A DNA stretch of 23,440 nucleotides from Flavobacteriales bacterium (GCA_947375085.1 CANCEQ010000022.1:1-23440); one strand, 5' to 3'; positions 1 through 8,593 are shown, numbered from the stretch's first letter. Made by a program: numbers and translations. The notes: generated by a model not told the origin, from the letters alone.

Positions 1-59
1 ATCGGCACAATTAACGTAATGTTAAAGTACTGTTGATTTTTATAAAGAATAATCATTTT

Positions 60-1787
60 CTAAACACTCGCGCGAATATCTTTGATATTTAATTGAAGTG
101 TTTCTCTCTCTTTCCAAACGTTTGTTTCTAAAGTATATAGCACATCAAATGGCAATCCAGAAGCTACTAAATCCATTTTATCAGCCATTTTAAATGCAAT
201 TCCTTCAAGTACAATATCCGAGTTTGGTTGCGTCATAGACAGTTTTAAATGTTCTTCTTTTAAAAGTCGAACATCGGTAGAAAACACATTAGTTGACATA
301 AAAACAGGTTTCATATTTCCTGGTCCGTGTGGTTCTAATTGGTTCAAAATTCGTTTCAATCGTGGTAGTTTCAAACGATTTTCGTCTTTTGTAAAAATTT
401 CATCAAAAGCTATTTCTAAATCTACATTTTCTTCCGGTAATAAATCTTCTGATGCAATTGTCTGACTAACAACTTCTTCGAAACGCTCTTGAAATTTCGT
501 CAAATTCTCCAATGTCAATGACATACCTGCTGCGTGTTTATGTCCACCGAATTGTTCTAGTAAATCTTCACACTGAATCAACGCTTCGTGAATATCAAAA
601 TCATTGACTGTCCGAGCAGAACCAGTAACCATTCCATTCGATTCTGTAAGTACAATCGTTGGTCGAAAGTGTCGTTCTATTAAACGAGAAGCCACAATTC
701 CAACAACTCCTTTGTGCCAATCATTTTGAAAAACAACCGTAGTTTTTTTAGAAGAATAATTGACATCATTTTCAATTTGTTCCAATGCCTCAAACGTAAT
801 TTGCTGATCTAAAACACGTCGCTCTACATTGTCATCGTTGATTTCCTTGGCTATTTTGGAAACCGTATCATAATCCTCTGAAATCATCAACTCCACTGAA
901 TGTCGACCTGAACGTAATCTTCCAGCTGCGTTTATTCGTGGAGCAATTGTAAAAACAACATCGGTTAACGTTACTGGAAATTGTCGTTTAGCAATCAATA
1001 ATAATTCTCGAAATGCCAAACGTGGCGATTCATTCAATCGTAACATTCCGTGATAACACAATACCCTATTTTCACCTGTAATTGGAACGATATCCGCACC
1101 AATACTAACAGCAACTAAATCCAAATAAACAAACAATTCTTCCTCGTTCCACTTATTTTGTTTCGCTAACGCTTGTAAAAGTTTAAATCCAACACCACAA
1201 CCTGATAATTCTTTGTAAGGGTAGTTACAATCTTTTCTTTTAGGGTCAAGAATGATTCCATCAGGTAAAATATCTCCAGGATTATGGTGATCACAGACGA
1301 TAAAGTCGATTTCTTTTTCATTGGCATATTGGACTTTATCAATCGATTTAATTCCACAATCCAATGAAATTATCAGCGAACAATTGGTTTCTTCGGCGTA
1401 ATCAATTCCTAAAAAACTGACACCATATCCTTCTTTATAACGATCCGGAATGTAAAAATCAACGTTTTCATATTTCTGAATCAGATAAGAATACATCAAA
1501 GCAACAGCTGTCGTTCCATCGACATCATAATCACCAAATAAAAGAATTCTTTCATTTTTTGAAATGGCTAAATTGATTCTTTCAACCGCTCTGTCCATAT
1601 CCTTCATTAAAAAAGGATCGTGCAATTCGGTAATCGAAGGTCTAAAAAATGCTTGTGCTTGATCAAACGTGGTAATTTCTCTTTGAAGTAATAATTCTGA
1701 AACAACTCTATCTACTTTTAAAGCTGAACGTAATTCTTCGACTTTTGAAGTTTCAATAGGTGATTTAACAAGCCATTTTTTTTGCAT
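60..1787 (-). CDS. recJ: Single-stranded-DNA-specific exonuclease RecJ
   Basis: This 575-residue protein is a complete RecJ, the 5'-3' exonuclease that degrades single-stranded DNA in the cytoplasm during RecF-pathway recombination, base-excision and mismatch repair. The DHH phosphoesterase core is visible: DYDVDG at residues 86-91, SLDCG near 141, and the signature DHH at 166-168 within VCDHHNPGD. The DHHA1 nucleic-acid-binding half carries FGGHKHAAGM around residue 420, and the C-terminal OB-type region follows. These are the metal-binding motifs expected of an active enzyme, and the length is usual for the family. The start is an ATG. It diverges from the small exported protein at 1889 with about 100 bp between them, and nothing else in the window appears to share its transcript. 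No clear TAnnTTTG promoter was found upstream. Confidence 0.97.
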   Translation of the reverse strand: MQKKWLVKSPIETSKVEELRSALKVDRVVSELLLQREITTFDQAQAFFRPSITELHDPFLMKDMDRAVERINLAISKNERILLFGDYDVDGTTAVALMYSYLIQKYENVDFYIPDRYKEGYGVSFLGIDYAEETNCSLIISLDCGIKSIDKVQYANEKEIDFIVCDHHNPGDILPDGIILDPKRKDCNYPYKELSGCGVGFKLLQALAKQNKWNEEELFVYLDLVAVSIGADIVPITGENRVLCYHGMLRLNESPRLAFRELLLIAKRQFPVTLTDVVFTIAPRINAAGRLRSGRHSVELMISEDYDTVSKIAKEINDDNVERRVLDQQITFEALEQIENDVNYSSKKTTVVFQNDWHKGVVGIVASRLIERHFRPTIVLTESNGMVTGSARTVNDFDIHEALIQCEDLLEQFGGHKHAAGMSLTLENLTKFQERFEEVVSQTIASEDLLPEENVDLEIAFDEIFTKDENRLKLPRLKRILNQLEPHGPGNMKPVFMSTNVFSTDVRLLKEEHLKLSMTQPNSDIVLEGIAFKMADKMDLVASGLPFDVLYTLETNVWKERETLQLNIKDIRASV

Positions 1788-1888
1788 TTTCTCAATTTTT
1801 ACTTGAAGATAATTAAAAATATGAATTTGAAAATGAAAATTATTAATGAATATTGAATTTGATACTAATTAAAAAACTAAATTTGGGT

Positions 1889-2536
1889 ATGAGACATATC
1901 GTATTATTACTTTCTTATTTTATTGTTTTTCAATCATTCAGTCAGGTTTCGTATGATTTCTCTGAAGCTCTACCATTAGATGAAAATCCAATTTCCAGTG
2001 TTTCATCTTCTGATTTCGGAACGTATTTTTCTGAAAATAAAGAAACAAAATACATTTTCGACGCTCAAGGCATTTGGATTGAAACGACTATTTTCAACTC
2101 CATTTCTAAAGATACTATTCGTGAATCTTCTAAGTATACTGTTCGCAATGGTTACATTTTCGGTGTTGTTTTAAACGATTCGCTTCCTTGTGTTTTAGAT
2201 GAAAATCGTTATCATTTTGGGTTAAAAGTAAGAGAACAAGTTGCAGGTGGGGCTTCAAAAAATGTACTTAAAAAATTAAAAGGATCGAGTTACATCATTA
2301 ATTACAAGGAGAATGATGGGTATACTCCTAGTTTATTTACGTTAGCTGATAAAACGCTTTCTATTCAATATTTCGATTACGAGACGGGTACTACTATTTT
2401 TGATGTTATTGCTCAACAGTCATCTAAGAAAGTTCAGGGAATGAATTATATTTCTCTTGCACCTACTAAAAAGGAATTGAAAGGGATAGAGATCACTAAA
2501 CTCTTCGGGGACAAAGTGTTGTATTTCAAAAATTGA
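1889..2536 (+). CDS. Exported protein of unknown function
   Basis: I do not recognise this family. The frame opens at a TTG at 1853, but the ATG at 1889 is the better start because it places a classical signal peptide at the very N-terminus (MRHIVLLLSYF followed by IVFQSFSQ, cut likely after residue 19). The mature part of about 195 residues has no second membrane segment, no lipobox and no T9SS sorting domain, so it is probably periplasmic. It is rich in short polar and aromatic segments that look like beta strands, with a Lys-Lys-rich stretch in the middle. A TAAATTTG sequence at 1878-1885 resembles a -7 promoter element but lies almost on the start codon. The gene is followed directly by the hairpin repeat cluster. 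It is confidently coding because of the signal peptide and length; its function is open. Confidence 0.75.
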   Translation: MRHIVLLLSYFIVFQSFSQVSYDFSEALPLDENPISSVSSSDFGTYFSENKETKYIFDAQGIWIETTIFNSISKDTIRESSKYTVRNGYIFGVVLNDSLPCVLDENRYHFGLKVREQVAGGASKNVLKKLKGSSYIINYKENDGYTPSLFTLADKTLSIQYFDYETGTTIFDVIAQQSSKKVQGMNYISLAPTKKELKGIEITKLFGDKVLYFKN

Positions 2537-2551
2537 CCTTCTACAAATTAA

Positions 2552-2762
2552 AATCATAGCGAAAGGACTATGATTGGCTTGATTAAATGATGGGCTATGA
2601 GGTTAGGTAGAAAAATAATACATTAAAAAATCACATAATCATAGCGAAGGACTATGATTGGTTTGATTAAATGATGGGCTATGAAGATTGGCATCAGAAA
2701 TTAACATTATTAAAAATCATAGTAATCATTAAATCACACAATCATAGCGAAGGGCTATGATT
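2552..2762. repeat. Three hairpin-forming repeats (AATCATAG...CTATGATT)
   Basis: Three copies of a palindromic unit lie between two convergent genes. Copy 1 (2552-2575) and copy 2 (2637-2659) have 8-bp arms AATCATAG/CTATGATT around loops CGAAAGGA and CGAAGGA. Copy 3 (2740-2762) has 9-bp arms AATCATAGC/GCTATGATT around GAAGG. Copies 1 and 2 continue into a nearly identical tail of about 25 bp ending GGGCTATGA (to 2600 and 2684). That tail offers a second partner for the 5' arm, so each unit can form either a short or a long hairpin. Copy 3 reaches into the stop codon of the flavoprotein gene. No T-run follows the stems, so an intrinsic terminator is not obvious. Confidence 0.85.
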
Positions 2763-3936
2763 AACTATGACGGGTTATTATTGACTTTGCGACTACATAT
2801 CCAGTTGAAACACAACCTTGTATTAAATAACCTCCTGTAGGCGCATCCCAATCTAGCATCTCTCCACAGGCATAGATGTTTGAATACTGCTTGAGTTGAA
2901 ATTCACTTGTTATGGAATTCATTGATATACCGCCAATTGTCGAGATAACCTCATCTATTGGTCGAAGTGATGTGGGGTTGAATTGTAATTTTTTAATTCG
3001 TTCTGCTAAGGTTTCTGAATCCGAAAACTCTTCTTTGGTTGTCCAAATTTTAATGAGTTGTATTGCCGTTTTTGAAAGATGTAATGTTTTTAGTCCCTCG
3101 GTTGTGTTTTTTGATTTTTGTAGGACTTTCACAATTTCTTCGTGGTTTTTTGTAGGTTTTAAATCGATTGATAGTTGCCCTTCTCTATTTTCTCTAAATG
3201 CTTTGTTTACATAGTAAGTAGGTGTACCTTCTAATCCGTAGCTTGAAATTACTACATCTCCTTTTCGCGAAATTAAACCAAATGAAGTATCGGTGTTTTT
3301 CAAGGTTTGACCTTCTAAACTTGCTAATTTATTCGCATTTTCTACCTCAAATCCAGAATTACTTGATTCAAAGGAAACACACTCAATTTGTTTTGAAATT
3401 AAAAGGTCTATCCAATCTCCTGTTGAACCTGTTTTCTTCCAAGAAGCGCCACCCATTGCGAAGACTAAATAATCGAATGTATGTTTCACTCCCTTATCTT
3501 CAGATTGAAAAACAACTTCTTTTTCGCTAAAATCAATTAGTTTATGAGAATAATGAATAAAACCTCCAAGATTTTCGATTGTATTCAGCCAACTAGTTAA
3601 TACTTCAATTGGCTTGATTCCTTTGATCGGGAAGATTTTTCCTGAGCTACCAACATACGTTTCAATTTGAATAGAAAGTAACCATTTTCTCCACTCTTCA
3701 TTATCGAATTGTTGGAAAGCATCTTTTAAAAAAGGATGATTGTATTTCTCTTTGAATGTCTCTTTCTCCTCTGAATGCGTCAAATTAAAACCACCGTGAC
3801 CGGCGACTAAAAATTTTCTACCGGCAGCTTTTTTATGATCAAAGAAATGCACTTCAAAACCTGCTTGTAAAAGGGTTGTTCCTGCCATTAATCCTGCAGG
3901 TCCCATTCCTATGATACAAACTTTTTTTGATTTCAA
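2761..3936 (-). CDS. HI0933/PP_4765-type FAD-dependent oxidoreductase
   Basis: This 391-residue flavoprotein belongs to the HI0933-like (BaiN-like) group, closest in look to the uncharacterised PP_4765 subfamily. The N-terminal FAD dinucleotide-binding motif GMGPAG sits at residues 10-15. The family signature AGRKFLVAGHGGFNLTHSE follows near 38-56, and YACGEMLDWDAPTGGYLIQG near the C-terminus is the second FAD-contacting block. The substrate is unknown for this subfamily; redox chemistry is inferred from the fold. The start is a TTG at 3936: the only nearby ATG falls inside the FAD loop, and no in-frame ATG lies between the upstream stop and this TTG. It follows the quinone reductase gene after 10 bp, so the two are probably co-transcribed. 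The C-terminus overlaps the last hairpin repeat of the cluster at 2552-2762. Confidence 0.88.
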   Translation of the reverse strand: MKSKKVCIIGMGPAGLMAGTTLLQAGFEVHFFDHKKAAGRKFLVAGHGGFNLTHSEEKETFKEKYNHPFLKDAFQQFDNEEWRKWLLSIQIETYVGSSGKIFPIKGIKPIEVLTSWLNTIENLGGFIHYSHKLIDFSEKEVVFQSEDKGVKHTFDYLVFAMGGASWKKTGSTGDWIDLLISKQIECVSFESSNSGFEVENANKLASLEGQTLKNTDTSFGLISRKGDVVISSYGLEGTPTYYVNKAFRENREGQLSIDLKPTKNHEEIVKVLQKSKNTTEGLKTLHLSKTAIQLIKIWTTKEEFSDSETLAERIKKLQFNPTSLRPIDEVISTIGGISMNSITSEFQLKQYSNIYACGEMLDWDAPTGGYLIQGCVSTGYVVAKSIITRHS

Positions 3937-3946
3937 TATCTTGAAT

Positions 3947-4993
3947 TTATTTCTTTTTGTCCCAATAAATGGCCAACTTACCTGTAGACGACTTATTTTC
4001 TAGAATTTCGTGTGCTTTCGCTAGTTCAGAAACAGAATAATTACCCCCTTGTTGTGGAATGATAACTCCCTCTTTATACAATTTCAGAACTTGCTGTAAA
4101 CAATAGGTCATCACTTTTTGTTTGTTATCAGCAATCTTTAGCATATTGACTCCTAATATATTTTTCGAACGCATCATCAATCCAATCGGAATAACAATGC
4201 CCATTTTACGAACGAAATTTAAAGTCGAAAAGAATCCCCATTTAGAACCTGACATCTCAGCTCCTCCAAATAAAATTAATCGACCTCCTGAACCTAATAA
4301 CCTGAAATCTTTTTTAAATGTTGAACCTGCCACTGGATTATAACTTATATCCAGTCGTTCGCCTTTTAATTGTTTTTCAATTTCAGCTTCGTAATCAACT
4401 TGATTATAATTAATTACAAAATCAGCACCTAACGACTGAACCAATTCTCTCTTGTCTTCTGAACCAATTTTAGCAAATACTGTTGCACCTTTCTTTTTAG
4501 CTAATTGAATCAAAATCGTACCAACACCTCCTGCAGCAGCGTGGACTAATACATTCTCCCCTTCTCTTACTGGTGTTAAGTATTCAGCCATATAGAAAGC
4601 TGTAACCGATTGAGTACAAAGGCCCAAAGCAATGGTAGCATCCATCTCTTCAATTTCTACTACTGCAGAATCAAAAGTAGTAACGTGTTTTGCATATCCT
4701 CCAAAACGACAAAAGCCTACAACTCGCTTTCCAATTTTATCAGTTGATACGTTTACTCCAACATTGACAATTTTTCCAACTACCTCATATCCAATAACAC
4801 AAGGCATCGGTGGCGCTTCTCTGTATAAGCCATTTCGAGCCATTACATCGGCATAATTTAATCCAAAAGCTTCTACTTCGATAATGACCTCATTTTCTTT
4901 TGGAAGCGAAACGGTAAAAGCTCTTTTTTCGAAAGCTTTATAAGCATTTCCTTTTTGAATTAGATAAATTGCTTCGGAATTAATTTTTCCCAT
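3947..4993 (-). CDS. VAT-1-like medium-chain dehydrogenase/quinone reductase
   Basis: This is a cytoplasmic zinc-independent medium-chain dehydrogenase/reductase of about 348 residues, of the kind that reduces quinones or activated alkenes with NADPH. The segment GLNYADVMARNGLY near residue 50 strongly recalls VAT-1-like members. The Rossmann loop appears as HAAAGGVGTILIQLAKKKGA around residue 150. The cysteine-rich structural zinc loop of classical alcohol dehydrogenases is absent. The chosen start is the ATG at 4993; a TTG at 5005 is also in frame but only lengthens the overlap. With the ATG start, the gene overlaps the 3' end of rsmI by 14 bp, which indicates translational coupling. The flavoprotein gene follows 10 bp downstream. 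The substrate cannot be told from the sequence. Confidence 0.88.
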   Translation of the reverse strand: MGKINSEAIYLIQKGNAYKAFEKRAFTVSLPKENEVIIEVEAFGLNYADVMARNGLYREAPPMPCVIGYEVVGKIVNVGVNVSTDKIGKRVVGFCRFGGYAKHVTTFDSAVVEIEEMDATIALGLCTQSVTAFYMAEYLTPVREGENVLVHAAAGGVGTILIQLAKKKGATVFAKIGSEDKRELVQSLGADFVINYNQVDYEAEIEKQLKGERLDISYNPVAGSTFKKDFRLLGSGGRLILFGGAEMSGSKWGFFSTLNFVRKMGIVIPIGLMMRSKNILGVNMLKIADNKQKVMTYCLQQVLKLYKEGVIIPQQGGNYSVSELAKAHEILENKSSTGKLAIYWDKKK

Positions 4994-5660
4994 TTTTCCC
5001 TTCAATAATAATGACTATCTCACCTTTTGGGGGATGCTGTTCGTAATATTCTTTAACTTCTTTTGCTGTCCCTCGTTTGTATTCTTCGTAAATTTTGGTC
5101 AACTCACGTACAACACACACTTTACGATCTGATCCCATAAACTCTTCAATTTGAGCTAAACATTTTACCAAACGATGGGGAGATTCATACAAAATAGTCG
5201 TTCTTTCTTCTTGTTCTATGGCTAATAATTTTGTTTGACGCCCTTTTTTATGCGGAAGAAAACCTTCAAAACAAAAACGATCGCAAGGAAATCCACTCGC
5301 TACTAAAGCAGGAACAAAAGCCGTAGGACCAGGCAAACATTCAACTTCAATTCCTTCTGAAACACACTCTCTCGCTAATAAAAATCCAGGGTCTGAAATT
5401 CCAGGTGTACCCGCATCAGAAACCAAAACAGCAAGTGTGCAACTTTTAATTTTATCAATTGTTGAACTTAACGCTTTGTGTTCATTATGCGAATGAAAAG
5501 GCAAAACATGTGAACTAATTTCTAAATGATTCAATAATTTTTTTGTGACACGTGTATCTTCAGCAAAAATGATATCTGCTTCCTTTAAAATTCGAATCGA
5601 ACGTAATGTTATATCTTCCAAATTGCCAATAGGCGTAGGAACTAAACAAAGTTTTGCCAT
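4980..5660 (-). CDS. rsmI: 16S rRNA (cytidine(1402)-2'-O)-methyltransferase RsmI
   Basis: RsmI transfers a methyl group from S-adenosylmethionine to the 2'-O of C1402 in the decoding centre of 16S rRNA. The tetrapyrrole-methylase fold is clear: VPTPIGNLEDITLRS at residues 7-21, FAEDTRVTKKLL near 33, and the SAM-loop motif SDAGTPGISDPG at 81-92. CLPGPTAFVPALVASGFP follows near residue 110, and YESPHRL lies near 160. At 226 residues it is shorter than the E. coli protein, lacking the C-terminal extension, a form I recall as common in Bacteroidota. It is the first gene of a minus-strand run with the quinone reductase and flavoprotein. An imperfect -7-like TATCTTTA (5686-5679 on the minus strand) lies upstream without a matching -33 element. 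Confidence 0.96.
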   Translation of the reverse strand: MAKLCLVPTPIGNLEDITLRSIRILKEADIIFAEDTRVTKKLLNHLEISSHVLPFHSHNEHKALSSTIDKIKSCTLAVLVSDAGTPGISDPGFLLARECVSEGIEVECLPGPTAFVPALVASGFPCDRFCFEGFLPHKKGRQTKLLAIEQEERTTILYESPHRLVKCLAQIEEFMGSDRKVCVVRELTKIYEEYKRGTAKEVKEYYEQHPPKGEIVIIIEGKNGKN

Positions 5661-5793
5661 AAGTATGTTTTTACGCTGTAAAGATAGAGAAAGAGATGAA
5701 TGATTTGATAATTGTCAATTGATAATTACTAATACTTATGTAACAATATAATATTCGACCGTTATGGGGGAAATTCTCTCCAAAAATAAAACT

Positions 5794-6114
5794 ATGAAAA
5801 CGATCGCACTCCTTATTGGACTAGTTGCATTCAATGCGATGAGTCAAAACGAAAATCAACCATCTGAAAATCTAACAACTCAAAGTAAAGAAATGGAAGT
5901 ATTAATTTATCCAAATCCAGCCATTGATAATTGTGTAGTCAAAGTAGAAGAAGGATCTAACTGTAGTTTAATTAACTCGACCGGAGCAATCATTGGTACG
6001 TGGAAAATAGATTATTCGAACACCCTACATCTATCCGATTTAAAATCAGGAATATTTCAATTACTCATTGAAAAAGATACCGTTCGAGTTATTAAAAAAA
6101 TTGTTGTTTTATAA
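5794..6114 (+). CDS. Small exported protein that is almost only a T9SS sorting domain
   Basis: The frame opens at 5764, but the ATG at 5794 starts a good signal peptide (MKTIALLIGL plus VAFNAMSQ), giving 106 residues. After a polar linker of about 25 residues (rich in Asn, Glu, Gln, Ser), the protein enters a type A T9SS C-terminal sorting domain. Its marker is LIYPNPAIDNCVVKV, followed by short strands, an LSDLKSGIFQLLI block and a lysine-bearing end (KKIVVL). The T9SS uses this domain to move cargo across the outer membrane and anchor it. Here there is almost no cargo. It could be a genuine mini-substrate, a decoy, or the remnant of a larger deleted protein. A bidirectional terminator follows immediately. 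Confidence 0.8.
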   Translation: MKTIALLIGLVAFNAMSQNENQPSENLTTQSKEMEVLIYPNPAIDNCVVKVEEGSNCSLINSTGAIIGTWKIDYSNTLHLSDLKSGIFQLLIEKDTVRVIKKIVVL

Positions 6115-6118
6115 ACTA

Positions 6119-6153
6119 AAAAGCGTCTGAATCAAATAGAAACAGACGCTTTT
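6119..6153. terminator. Bidirectional intrinsic terminator
   Basis: Perfect 11-bp arms AAAAGCGTCTG (6119-6129) and CAGACGCTTTT (6143-6153) enclose a 13-nt loop. The A-run on one side and T-run on the other make it usable in both directions. It serves the convergent sorting-domain gene (+) and the pit gene (-), whose stop codon lies 20 bp away. Confidence 0.9.
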
Positions 6154-6172
6154 AATATTATTTAAGTTTGAT

Positions 6173-7756
6173 TTATTTAAATAAACAAATTCCGTAGTAA
6201 AGTAAAGCCGCTAAACCAGCACTTACAGGAATCGTAAGAACCCAAGCCCATAATAACCCAATTGTTACACCCCAACGAACCGCACTTAAACGTTTCGTAG
6301 CTCCAACACCGATAATAGAACCTGTGATTGTGTGAGTAGTAGAAACTGGAATACCTAAATTACTTACAACAAATAAAGTCAAAGCACCTGCTGTTTCAGC
6401 ACAAACACCTTCCAATGGAGTTACTTTCGTGATTTTAGAACCCATTGTTTTTACAATTTTCCAACCACCAAATAATGTACCGATAGAAATCATTAAATAA
6501 CATCCAAAAGAAATCCAAAATGGCATTGTACTCGAATTCACTTTCGTTACTAATTTATGTTCAGCTTTCAATTCACCCTTCTCTACAAAGTCAGTAAACA
6601 ATCCAGCTTTTGAATATTTATGAGATAAATTCTCACTTTTAAAAATCACTTCGTTAGATTCAGCATCATAGATATCATGCCCTTTTGAATACACATGTAA
6701 ATGATCTAATTCATTCTCAACAGATTTATAATCAGAGAATTTATTTGAATTTGAATAATTAGTATTTAATTTTTCATTGTTGAAAATAACCTCTTTCGAT
6801 TTTAAATCGATGATTTTATCATCTTGTGCATAAAAAATAACACCTTCAACTTTACCTAATTCAGGTTTGTATTTATGTTTTTTACCACTTTCATCCTTGA
6901 ATTCAATTTGCATTACTTCTGCAATTTTGAAATTTGGATCAATTTTTTCAACTTTATTTTCAGGATTACGACTGTAATTACCATATACCATTAAAGCGGC
7001 ACAAATAATCCCCATTACTTTTTGTGAATCTGCACCTCCGTGACCTAAAGAGAATGCTGCAGAAGAAAGTAATTGTAATCTTTTGTACATGTTTGATTCT
7101 TTTAGAGCAGTTTGTTTTTTACCGTGGAAAAACATGTAATACAAATAAGCTAAAATAAAGATAATCAACATCAAAAGTACAATGTTCATCATTACTGGTT
7201 TCATATCCATGTATTCAACCATGTAATTCATAACGAGATACAAACCAAAAGAACCCCCTAAAATGATAAAGAATTTTAAGAAAACTTTTCGACTTAAAGT
7301 AACCAAAGCTAAGACAAATGCAATTATCCCCCCAATAAAAGGAGAAAGAAAAATAAAAGCAATAATTTTTAAAATCTCAGTAGTTTCAATCACTCCAAAA
7401 CCACCATGTGCCACAGCAGCACCTGCAAAACCACCAATTAACGTATGTGAAGAAGATGATGGAATACCCAACTTCCAAGTAAATAAATTCCAAATAGTGG
7501 CTGCAAGAAGTCCAGCTAAAATTACCCACAAATCGATAGCGCTGTTATCTACCGTTTTGGCAACCGTATTACCAACACTCATATCGAATACCCAAAACGC
7601 TAGAACGTTGAAACCAGCAGCCCATACAACTGCTTGAAAAGGAGATAAGACCTTAGTAGCAACAACAGTAGCAATCGAGTTAGCAGCATCGTGAAAACCA
7701 TTCACTAAGTCGAATAATAAAGCAATAACGATTACAACTATTAATAATTCAAACAT
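6173..7756 (-). CDS. PiT-family inorganic phosphate transporter
   Basis: This 527-residue inner-membrane protein imports phosphate, usually with cation or metal-phosphate symport. The two inverted PiT signatures are both present: LVNGFHDAANSIATVVATK at residues 18-36 and LGHGGADSQKVMGII at 237-251. GIPVSTTHTITGSIIG at 469-484 is typical of the C-terminal half. Around ten hydrophobic segments can be traced, split by a long hydrophilic insertion at about residues 260-410. Within that insertion a motif is duplicated (residues 315-347 and 362-394, offset 47). Both copies share D, EVIF, E, L, YS, F and D at matching places, and I do not know this domain. The gene follows the DUF47 gene by 29 bp and ends at a shared terminator. 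Confidence 0.95.
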   Translation of the reverse strand: MFELLIVVIVIALLFDLVNGFHDAANSIATVVATKVLSPFQAVVWAAGFNVLAFWVFDMSVGNTVAKTVDNSAIDLWVILAGLLAATIWNLFTWKLGIPSSSSHTLIGGFAGAAVAHGGFGVIETTEILKIIAFIFLSPFIGGIIAFVLALVTLSRKVFLKFFIILGGSFGLYLVMNYMVEYMDMKPVMMNIVLLMLIIFILAYLYYMFFHGKKQTALKESNMYKRLQLLSSAAFSLGHGGADSQKVMGIICAALMVYGNYSRNPENKVEKIDPNFKIAEVMQIEFKDESGKKHKYKPELGKVEGVIFYAQDDKIIDLKSKEVIFNNEKLNTNYSNSNKFSDYKSVENELDHLHVYSKGHDIYDAESNEVIFKSENLSHKYSKAGLFTDFVEKGELKAEHKLVTKVNSSTMPFWISFGCYLMISIGTLFGGWKIVKTMGSKITKVTPLEGVCAETAGALTLFVVSNLGIPVSTTHTITGSIIGVGATKRLSAVRWGVTIGLLWAWVLTIPVSAGLAALLYYGICLFK

Positions 7757-7785
7757 ATTAATGTATTTAATTAAGAATAATTTTT

Positions 7786-8430
7786 TTAAGCGTACTTAAC
7801 AATAATAGATTCCATCACATTTCCTGCATCTTCGCATTTATCTGTAACGATTTCCATCAACTTATAGATTTCTCTTTTTTTGATCAACGTTTTAATATCG
7901 TGCTCATTTTCAAAAAGATTTTCGATACTTGAATCAAATAAATCATCCGCTTGATTTTCGATGCTATTGATTTTAATAATACAATTCATCACTTTTTGCG
8001 TATTCTTTAAATTTCTCAACTCCAAAACTGCAGCATTCACAGCTAAAACAGATTCTTTTATCGCATCAGCCATTTTTTGAATAGACGTATCAGATGGGTC
8101 AATCTTATACATATTGATTTTTTTACCAACAGCATAAATGTAATCAGCAATATCATCTAAAGCTGTAGCCAAACTATGTATATCTTCTCTATCGAAAGGA
8201 GTAATGAAGTTTTGACTTAATTCTATAAAAATTTGATGCGTCAATAAATCATTTTTATGCTCCAAATCTTCCATATCTTTTATGATAACTGCTCTTTTAT
8301 TAAAATCAAGCTCGTTAACACACAAAACCAAATTGGATGCTATCAACTCTAAGTTCGCACTAGCATTTTCGAAAAGTGTAAAAAACACTCTGTCTTTTGG
8401 TAAAAAGAATTTTAAAATTTTAGAAGCCAT
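7786..8430 (-). CDS. DUF47/PhoU-like phosphate transport accessory protein
   Basis: This 214-residue soluble protein belongs to the DUF47 (PhoU-div, formerly TIGR00153-like) family, helical proteins related to PhoU that are regularly encoded beside PiT transporters. The sequence is almost wholly predicted helix. It has acidic-polar metal-binding-type stretches such as KDMEDLEHKNDLLTHQIF near residue 50 and DREDIHSLATALDDIADYI near 80, then DKCEDAGNVMESIIVKYA at the C-terminus. The D/E-x-x-x-D patterns match the PhoU metal-cluster motifs. It precedes pit by 29 bp on the same strand, so the two form an operon driven by the promoter at 8447-8480. It probably modulates or gates phosphate transport; the mechanism is not shown by the sequence. 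Confidence 0.93.
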   Translation of the reverse strand: MASKILKFFLPKDRVFFTLFENASANLELIASNLVLCVNELDFNKRAVIIKDMEDLEHKNDLLTHQIFIELSQNFITPFDREDIHSLATALDDIADYIYAVGKKINMYKIDPSDTSIQKMADAIKESVLAVNAAVLELRNLKNTQKVMNCIIKINSIENQADDLFDSSIENLFENEHDIKTLIKKREIYKLMEIVTDKCEDAGNVMESIIVKYA

Positions 8431-8446
8431 ATCATTAATTTTTGCG

Positions 8447-8480
8447 CAAAGATATAAGTAAATTTTAGGCTTGCTTCAAA
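8447..8480 (-). promoter_or_regulatory. Promoter of the DUF47-pit operon
   Basis: On the minus strand a -7 element TATCTTTG (8454-8447) matches the Bacteroidota consensus TAnnTTTG exactly. A TTTG at 8480-8477 lies 22 nt upstream, within the range expected for the -33 element. The implied transcript start leaves a very short leader before the ATG at 8430. Confidence 0.7.
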
Positions 8481-8593
8481 AGAAACAAAAAAGTAATGTT
8501 AACATAATATTGAGGTAAATTAAAATGAATTTAATCTCTATAGATTTACAACAACATTAAACTGTTAATGATTTTATTTTCAAACACATAACA

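Noticed and set aside
2912..3530. Two plus-strand open frames opposite the flavoprotein gene
   Set aside because: They are antisense to a complete FAD-dependent oxidoreductase and have no signal, domain or plausible start context.
7263..7637. Open frame of 124 codons antisense to pit
   Set aside because: It lies opposite well-conserved PiT motifs and its translation has no recognisable fold.
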